A DNA stretch of 20,536 bases from JBGPHT01 sp041484525. Its GTDB lineage: Bacteria > Acidobacteriota > Terriglobia > Bryobacterales > Bryobacteraceae. The position numbers and the translations under genes were made by a program. The stretch is taken from positions 1 to 20,536 of the forward strand of contig JBGPHT010000137.1 of NCBI GenBank assembly GCA_041484525.1, read 5' to 3'. Within the stretch, counting starts at the first letter, position 1, and each line of letters begins with the position of its first letter. The notes under the pieces were generated by a model. That model was not told the DNA's origin. It did not search any database and saw only the letters and a list, made by a program, of their open reading frames with translations. Positions 15,650 through 20,536 of this stretch are shown here, piece after piece.

Positions 15650-15681
15650 TTTCGAGGTTGTGTAGCCTGTCCCCGAAATAG
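15614..15681. repeat. 68-nt near-perfect palindrome (REP/MITE-like) supplying both convergent gene ends
   Basis: Left arm 15614-15647 and right arm 15648-15681 are 34 bases each and reverse complementary at 33 positions, with no loop. The only mismatch is G15627 against T15668, which would be a G-U wobble in one of the RNAs. Each arm starts CTATTTCGGGGAC when read toward the centre. The MarR stop (15647-15649) and the glycosyltransferase stop (15648-15646) both lie at the centre and overlap each other. It could be a bidirectional terminator. The TGTCCCCGAAAT-type arm also resembles REP-like repeats mobilised by RAYT transposases in other genomes; that link is inferred from memory. Confidence 0.75.
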
Positions 15682-18294
15682 GTGCGACTGGAGGCGGGCG
15701 ATCGTGTCCCAGCCGTAGTCGCGCTCGACGCGCTGGCGGGCAGCAAGTTCGATGCGGTGGAGGGCGTCGGGATCCTCGATCAGCCGCTCGATGGCTGCGG
15801 CCATTTCTTCGGCGGTGTTTGCCAGGACGTAGTCCTCGCCTGCGGCCAAGTCGAGGCCGTTGACTCCGGCGGGCGTGCTGATCACGGTCTTGCCCATCGC
15901 CATCGCTTCCAGGATCTTGATGTTGGTTCCGGCGGACGCCACCAGCGGCGCGACGACGAGTGTGGCGCGCGCATAGGCGGGACGGACATCCGCGACGAAG
16001 CCTTCCAGTTCGATGGCGGGCTGCGCCAGATTCGCCGCGACGCGGAACTGTTCACACCGCGCGCCGGCAATGATGTGGAGCGTGATCTCGTGTAGCCGGG
16101 GCCAGACAGCGTTCACGAAAAACTCCACTGCCATCACGTTGGGGCGGTGGGCGAAGCTGCCGATGAAAAGGAGGCGGCGCGGATCGGGGACGGCGGTCGA
16201 AGGACGGAAACGCTCGAGGTCCACGCCGTTGGGAACCAGCGCGGCGCGCGTGGGCGGCACCAGCGCGTAGTCTTTCTTCGACATGAGTACGACGCGGTCC
16301 ACGGCTTCCCACGCGCCGGTTTCGAAGGCCCGCCAAAGCGCTAGCTGGCGGCGAAGTTCCCAATTGTCCTCGATGCGGAGCAGTTGCTCGTAGAGGTCGA
16401 AGGTGACGTCGTGCTCCACCAGAATGGTGCGGGCGGGCGCGCAATCGGCGGCGTACTGCGCCATCTGCGTGAATTCGAGTTGTGCCACGGCGGGGCGCCA
16501 CTTGCGGACGGTCTGGTGGAGGGCGGCGCGGAACGAGGCGGAGGCGAACTCTTCCACCACGTCGGGACGACCCTGGGAGGGCAGGGAATGAGAGCCGGCT
16601 CGATGCACCAGGACAATCTCGGCGCAGATATCGAGCAGCTCGGGCGGAGGCGTTGCCGGCTTCTCGGTGAATGCCACCAGCACCTGGTCGAACTCCACCG
16701 CGGCGCGCCGCATCAGGTTGTAGATGCGGACGGCTCCGCCGTGGGAAAGCGGGAACGGCACATACGGGCTGGCGACGAGCACGCGCGGTCTGCCCGAGGC
16801 GGCGCGGCCGGGGAAGACGGATACCGAGCCATCGTTCAGCGCGAGGAATTCCTCTTCCGGGATTTCGATGGCAGCGACCGCGCCGCCCGCCACCGCGATG
16901 GCAGGCGCCTCGCGTAGTGGAGCGCGCGCGGCAAGAAGCAGCAGGCGCCGCGCGGCCAGCTTCCATAGCCGGCGGAACAGACGGGCATCGGCAACGGCGC
17001 GCGCCACGAACCTCAGATAGTTGACTTCGAGAATGCGATCGAGCTGCTCCCGGGTGTAGTAGCGCGCGGTGGTGGTGCGGTGGCGGTGTTCGACGACGGC
17101 GCCGGCGACGTAGACGCTGGGCCAGCCGCGCTGCCACGCGCGATAGCCGAGGTCGAGGTCCTCGACATAGGCGGGCTCATAGGCCTCGTCCACATTGCCG
17201 AGGGCGTGGAGTTTGGCGGCGTCGTAGAGAGAGCAGCCGCCGCTGCCGTAAAGGACGTAGCTGAAATTCTCGCCGGGTAGAGGCACGTCGCAGCGGACGG
17301 GAAAGTCGTCCGGGGCGGTCTGGGCGAAGACGGTTTTGCCGGTCTCTTCGCGGCGCTGGCCTTCGGGGAACCGGATCTGGGCGGTGGCGCAAAAGAGATT
17401 GGGGACGCGGTCGAAGGCATCGGCGAGCGCGGCAAAGAAGCCGGGGGAGACCAGCATGTCGTTGTTCAGCAGGCAGACGCGGGAGTATCGGGCACGAGCG
17501 ATGCCGCGGTTCACGGCATGCGCGAAGGAGAGCGGGGCAGGGGAGATCTCGATCTGGATTTCGGGGTACGTGGAACGCAGGTAGCCGGCTGTGAGATCGT
17601 CCGATCCGTTATCCACGACAATGATCTCGGTGAATGGCGGTAGATCGGCGATGATGTCCGGAAGCTGTGCGGAGAGCAACTCCTTGCCGTTGCGGCTCGG
17701 GATCACGATCGAGATCCCATGCTCACGCGACGGCGCTGGGCCACGCTCGGTGGCGCGCCGGCGTGGCCGTATCCAACCGGCGAGACGCGCCAGCATGTAC
17801 GAGCGCAGCAGCGGCCAGTCAGCGCGGCGGGCTCCGCGCCATGCCCAGCGCAGCAGATTCTTTACGCGCCACACTATGTGCCTGAGGACCGAGGGCACCG
17901 ACCGCGGGCGGAACATGAAGTTGTTGAGATTCTCGTTGAAGCCGAGAAATGCCAACGGCGCCAGCGCCAGCGCCATCAGCCGCATCCGCCGGAACGGGAC
18001 GTTGGGCACCAGCATGACGCCGGCCAAGCGAATTGACTTGCCGTGAAACTCGGCGCGGCAGCGAGCCAGATTCTCCGTGAAGGTGCGGTTGACATGGTAC
18101 GGCACCCACTTCAACTCTGCGTCATCCGGTGGAAAGTCGGATACCACGAAGAGCGGCAGCTCGGGGAAGAGCTCGTGCATGCGCTCCACCAGACGCCGAT
18201 TCAGCTCGTCGGTGCCGGAGGCGAACGCGACCTTGATCTTCGGCTGCAAAGTCAGATGAGCAGGTGCCGGTCGGGGGGCGCGTCGCCTTCCCAC
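15646..18294 (-). CDS. Two-domain glycosyltransferase: GT2 followed by GT4, with extra N-terminal domain
   Basis: This 882-residue protein has three parts. Residues about 18-180 form an unrecognised domain (KIKVAFASGTDELNRRLVER; FNENLNNFMFRPRS). From about 190 comes a family-2 glycosyltransferase: SIVIPSRNG, IIVVDNGSDD, LLNND as the nucleotide-sugar/metal motif and YVEDLDLGYRAWQRGW as the acceptor/catalytic region. From about 510 a GT-B family-4 transferase follows: VLVASPYVPFPLSHGGAVRIYNL, VPNGVDLERF, LLFIGSF, and ILEAMAMGKTVIS with its nucleotide-binding Glu. It likely adds two sugars in sequence to a cell-surface polysaccharide. There is no signal peptide. The start is uncertain: GTG at 18294 overlaps the upstream gene by 43 bases, while TTG at 18249 would begin just after that gene's stop. 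The C-terminal LFRGQATQPRN comes from the palindrome. Confidence 0.88.
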   Translation of the reverse strand: MGRRRAPRPAPAHLTLQPKIKVAFASGTDELNRRLVERMHELFPELPLFVVSDFPPDDAELKWVPYHVNRTFTENLARCRAEFHGKSIRLAGVMLVPNVPFRRMRLMALALAPLAFLGFNENLNNFMFRPRSVPSVLRHIVWRVKNLLRWAWRGARRADWPLLRSYMLARLAGWIRPRRRATERGPAPSREHGISIVIPSRNGKELLSAQLPDIIADLPPFTEIIVVDNGSDDLTAGYLRSTYPEIQIEISPAPLSFAHAVNRGIARARYSRVCLLNNDMLVSPGFFAALADAFDRVPNLFCATAQIRFPEGQRREETGKTVFAQTAPDDFPVRCDVPLPGENFSYVLYGSGGCSLYDAAKLHALGNVDEAYEPAYVEDLDLGYRAWQRGWPSVYVAGAVVEHRHRTTTARYYTREQLDRILEVNYLRFVARAVADARLFRRLWKLAARRLLLLAARAPLREAPAIAVAGGAVAAIEIPEEEFLALNDGSVSVFPGRAASGRPRVLVASPYVPFPLSHGGAVRIYNLMRRAAVEFDQVLVAFTEKPATPPPELLDICAEIVLVHRAGSHSLPSQGRPDVVEEFASASFRAALHQTVRKWRPAVAQLEFTQMAQYAADCAPARTILVEHDVTFDLYEQLLRIEDNWELRRQLALWRAFETGAWEAVDRVVLMSKKDYALVPPTRAALVPNGVDLERFRPSTAVPDPRRLLFIGSFAHRPNVMAVEFFVNAVWPRLHEITLHIIAGARCEQFRVAANLAQPAIELEGFVADVRPAYARATLVVAPLVASAGTNIKILEAMAMGKTVISTPAGVNGLDLAAGEDYVLANTAEEMAAAIERLIEDPDALHRIELAARQRVERDYGWDTIARLQSHLFRGQATQPRN

Positions 18295-19307
18295 ATCGCC
18301 AGGGCCTGCATGGAGAAGGCGGTGGAAACCGGGTTGACGTAGGGAAGCCAGGTCTGGCCGCGGCGGCCGAACCAGTAGCCTCCGTCGATGCGCGGGTCGT
18401 CGTCGGCGGCCTGGAACTCGCTCAGACGCGCGGCTTCGAAGCTAGCCGCCTCGCGGTCGAACGGCGCTACGCCGGCCTGGCCGGCGAAGTGGCGAATGCG
18501 CAGGAGCTGCGCGTAAACGTCGGAGCGCGCGAATTCGGGCGCGATGTCGCGGACGTATCCGGCGGTGCGGCGGATGCCGTCGCACAGTGCGGCGGCGCAG
18601 CGCCGGTCGTCGACGCGCGGCAGCAGGCCTTCCAGAAAGTAGAGGAAGGCGTGCAGGCGGTCCATCACTTTGTCGCGCTCGGGGTGGCCGGGCAGGAACG
18701 CGGCGTAATTGTGAAGCGAGTATTCGAGCACACGGAGGTACGGCTCGCGGAACCGCTCGTCGCCGGTGGCTTCGGAGAGATCCCACCAGGCGAGCGCCGC
18801 CTTCAACTGGTAGCAGCCGGCGGATTGCGACCAGCGGAGCGGATCGCGGGCCGTGGGCCGTTTGTCCGGAAGCGAAAGAATGGGGTGGAAGTCGCCCGAG
18901 GGCGAAGCGAAGTCCGCAGCCAGGGAGCGGCCCAGTTCGGCGGCCACGTCGAGGAAGGGCTGCTCGCCAGTCGCGCGCCACACCGCGAGCAGGCCGCGGA
19001 TGATGATGCCGCAATCGAAGAAATAGGTGAAGGCCGGCGGGTCCGCTTCAAACGGCAGGGTGCGGGAGGCCGGGTCCCAGGTGCGGACCAGGAAGCGCGC
19101 CGCGACGGTGGCGCGATCGAGATAGCGTGCGTCTTGTGTGAGCGTGTGCAGAAACACGAAGGCGCTTGCGGTGTAGCCGGTGATTTCGGTGGACACCGGA
19201 TTATTCCGCGTCAGATCGGCGCGATAATATCGGGCCACGCCGCCTTCGGATTGCTGGATGCCGGAGTGCAGAAACCACGCTCCGGCGCGCGAGATGTGTG
19301 GAAACAA
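18252..19307 (-). CDS. Six-hairpin (alpha/alpha toroid) protein, VpsJ-like, probably polysaccharide-related
   Basis: The 351-residue frame begins at a TTG at 19307, four bases after the permease stop; no ATG or GTG start and no Shine-Dalgarno is visible nearby, so the start is tentative. The sequence has repeated helical pairs with aromatic and acidic residues, as in alpha/alpha-toroid glycosidases and epimerases. GAWFLHSGIQQSEGGVARYY, then EITGYTASAFVFL, recalls polysaccharide-biosynthesis proteins of the VpsJ type (from memory). Later motifs include FDCGIIIRGLLAVWRATGE, SQSAGCYQLKAALAWWDL, and DDDPRIDGGYWFGRRGQTWLPYVN near the C-terminus. No signal peptide is present. It overlaps the glycosyltransferase gene and is probably translationally coupled to it, which supports a role in handling the same glycan. 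Enzymatic activity is not established. Confidence 0.75.
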   Translation of the reverse strand: MFPHISRAGAWFLHSGIQQSEGGVARYYRADLTRNNPVSTEITGYTASAFVFLHTLTQDARYLDRATVAARFLVRTWDPASRTLPFEADPPAFTYFFDCGIIIRGLLAVWRATGEQPFLDVAAELGRSLAADFASPSGDFHPILSLPDKRPTARDPLRWSQSAGCYQLKAALAWWDLSEATGDERFREPYLRVLEYSLHNYAAFLPGHPERDKVMDRLHAFLYFLEGLLPRVDDRRCAAALCDGIRRTAGYVRDIAPEFARSDVYAQLLRIRHFAGQAGVAPFDREAASFEAARLSEFQAADDDPRIDGGYWFGRRGQTWLPYVNPVSTAFSMQALAMWEGDAPPDRHLLI

Positions 19308-19311
19308 AACG

Positions 19312-20412
19312 CTAGTTTAACATCAGCACGCCAACCGCAATCGTGAGGATGGTGAGGGGCACGCCGGCCTTGGCGTACTCCCAGAAGCCGATTTCCACCT
19401 TCTGCCGGGCGCGCTGGATGACGATCAGGTTGGCCACCGAGCCGAGCACCGTCAGATTGCCGGCCAGGGTGGAGGACATCGCGAGGGTCAGCCAGGCACG
19501 CATGGCGTCCGTAAGGTGCGGCACGAAACTCTTGAACACCAGGACGGCGGGCACGTTGCTCACCAGGTTCGCCAGCAGCGCGGCGAAGATGCTCATGGGC
19601 CCGATACGCTCGAGATGATACCGGTTGGCGAAGGCGAACAGATCGGCCGGTAGCGACGTTTTCTCGATCCCGGCGATCACGATGAACAGGCCGATGAAGA
19701 GCACGAGCAGGCTCCAATCGATCTCGCGATAAACCCTTTCGGGCTTCACCCGGCGAGTGATCAGCAGGAGCGAGCCGACCACGACCGCCACTTTCGGAAC
19801 CGGCAGCCCGGCGAAAAACAGGACGATCATGCCGGCCGAGGCGATGAGCGATTTCGCCATCAGCAGCCGGTTGATGCGGAAGGGGCGGTGCTCGACGGCG
19901 AGTAAGGGCGCCCCGCGGAATTCGCTGCGATAGACCACTGCCAGTACGGCGACCGTCAGCACCAGGCCGATGGCGGCGATGGGCGCGAGCGCTCCGGCAA
20001 ACGCGGCGTAGGGGATGTGGGAGAAGCTCCCGATCATCATATTCTGCGGATTGCCTGTGATGGTGGCCGCGCTGCCGATGTTGGAGGCCATCGCGACGGC
20101 GAGGAGGTACGGCACGGGATTACGCCGCAAGCGCTCCGTGATATCGATCACCAGGGGTGTGAGCACGAGGCACATGGTGTCGTTGACGAAGAAGGCGGAG
20201 AAGACGCCCGCCACCAGAACGATGCCGGCCAGCAGCACCAGCGGGCGATGCGCATGCTCGACCACCCAGGCGCTGACCACGGTGAAAAAGCCCGAGAGCC
20301 GCAGGTTGGCGACCACGATCATCATGCCGAACAACAACATGATGGTGTCGTAGTTGATGGCGGCGTAGGCCTCCTCCACGGTGAGCACGTTGGCCGCTAA
20401 ACACTGCGACAT
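19312..20412 (-). CDS. SLC13/ArsB-NhaD-type anion permease, apparently N-terminally truncated
   Basis: This 366-residue membrane protein shows about nine hydrophobic segments. It has the two re-entrant signatures of the ion-transporter superfamily: NDTMCLVLTP and NIGSAATITGNPQNMMIGS (NPQN at residues 121-124) in the first half, SNVPAVLVF and GNLTVLGSVANLIV in the second. Homologues I recall begin with one or two further membrane helices before the segment matching VLTVEEAYAAINYDTIMLLFGMM, which here starts at residue 9. Upstream of the ATG at 20412 the frame has no other ATG, GTG or TTG before a stop near 20463. A divergent IS630-like transposase begins 41 bases away. The protein may therefore be non-functional or altered. 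The substrate (dicarboxylate, sulfate, arsenite or Na+/H+ exchange) is not deducible. The six-hairpin gene follows by four bases. Confidence 0.8.
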   Translation of the reverse strand: MSQCLAANVLTVEEAYAAINYDTIMLLFGMMIVVANLRLSGFFTVVSAWVVEHAHRPLVLLAGIVLVAGVFSAFFVNDTMCLVLTPLVIDITERLRRNPVPYLLAVAMASNIGSAATITGNPQNMMIGSFSHIPYAAFAGALAPIAAIGLVLTVAVLAVVYRSEFRGAPLLAVEHRPFRINRLLMAKSLIASAGMIVLFFAGLPVPKVAVVVGSLLLITRRVKPERVYREIDWSLLVLFIGLFIVIAGIEKTSLPADLFAFANRYHLERIGPMSIFAALLANLVSNVPAVLVFKSFVPHLTDAMRAWLTLAMSSTLAGNLTVLGSVANLIVIQRARQKVEIGFWEYAKAGVPLTILTIAVGVLMLN

Positions 20413-20536
20413 AAGTAATTGCGCATGTTGTGGCGATGTGTTCTCATCGAAACATGAGACCTCTCACCATTGCAGACTCGGCTACGATCATCCTCGGATT
20501 GCAGGATGAGATTCGCCGGTCGGAAGAATCCCGCTA
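20398..20536 (+). mobile_element. Probable left end of an IS630-family insertion sequence (runs off the window)
   Basis: The boundary is inferred. A TA dinucleotide at 20398-20399, the target duplicated by IS630 elements, is followed by AACACTGCGACATAAG and further non-coding sequence before a transposase-like start at 20454. Permease homology begins on the other side of this TA. The matching inverted repeat at the far end is outside the window, so the exact end cannot be confirmed. Confidence 0.45.
20454..20536 (+). CDS. N-terminus of a probable IS630-family transposase (partial)
   Basis: Only 27 codons are visible before the window ends: MRPLTIADSATIILG, then LQDEIRRSEESR. This matches my memory of the opening of IS630-type transposases, in which a short lead with EIRRSxESRYDHRLHG precedes a helix-turn-helix. 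No Shine-Dalgarno is evident. The gene diverges from the permease gene. The identification rests on a short stretch and needs the downstream sequence, where a DDE domain would be expected. Confidence 0.5.
   Translation, partial: MRPLTIADSATIILGLQDEIRRSEESR

Noticed and set aside
18264..19346. Plus-strand open frame (360 codons) opposite the six-hairpin gene
   Set aside because: Antisense to a protein with coherent helical repeats and operon spacing; the plus translation has no recognisable features.
1..20536. CRISPR array, tRNA/rRNA genes, prophage or natural-product cluster
   Set aside because: No direct-repeat/spacer pattern, no cloverleaf or rRNA segment, and no phage structural or PKS/NRPS genes were seen on reading both strands.

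Overview
The window is GC-rich bacterial chromosome, very probably from an Acidobacteriota member of the Bryobacteraceae/Solibacter type. I infer this from a 1271-residue Oar-like TonB-dependent receptor with an N-terminal carboxypeptidase-regulatory domain, a VWFA-related secreted protein of the kind abundant in that phylum, several exported peptidases, and a cytochrome c/ascorbate-monooxygenase-like fusion. No rRNA, tRNA or CRISPR array is visible, and no gene-free stretch exceeds about 210 bases.

Layout. 1-1359 (+) is the 3' part of a DHA2-type MFS exporter. It converges on an unrecognised 156-residue protein (1368-1838, -) that has a good near-leaderless promoter. Next is a minus-strand group read from right to left: LacI-type regulator (7081-6092), exported VWFA-related protein (6015-4606), exported peroxiredoxin (4574-4023), a 13-bp-stem hairpin, and an exported M28 peptidase with Gly/Arg-rich inserts (3922-1892). 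The 211-bp divergent region between the LacI regulator and the TonB-dependent receptor (7293-11108, +) holds an operator-like palindrome and a near-consensus sigma70 promoter for the receptor. A 12-bp-stem hairpin separates the receptor from an exported M61 peptidase (11155-12921, +).

A third region is built around a divergent MarR/pirin pair. The 55-bp gap between the MarR gene (15191-15649, +) and the pirin gene (15136-14273, -) contains a perfect 8+2+8 palindrome. Ten bases after pirin comes an exported protein joining a haem-c site to a type-II copper monooxygenase (PHM-like) core with all six expected copper ligands (14262-12931, -). These two genes probably form one operon under MarR control.

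The MarR gene converges on a surface-polysaccharide-type group. Their shared 3' boundary is a 68-nt, almost perfect palindrome whose two arms encode near-identical C-terminal tails for the two opposing proteins. The group comprises a three-part double glycosyltransferase (18294-15646), a six-hairpin/VpsJ-like protein (19307-18252) and an anion-permease-like protein (20412-19312). The permease looks N-terminally truncated. Just upstream of it, divergently, the first 27 codons of what resembles an IS630-family transposase run off the window, so an insertion sequence probably removed the permease's first membrane segments.

The most interesting items are the palindrome that supplies the ends of two genes, the MarR-pirin-copper monooxygenase unit, the LacI/TonB-receptor control region, and the IS-truncated permease.
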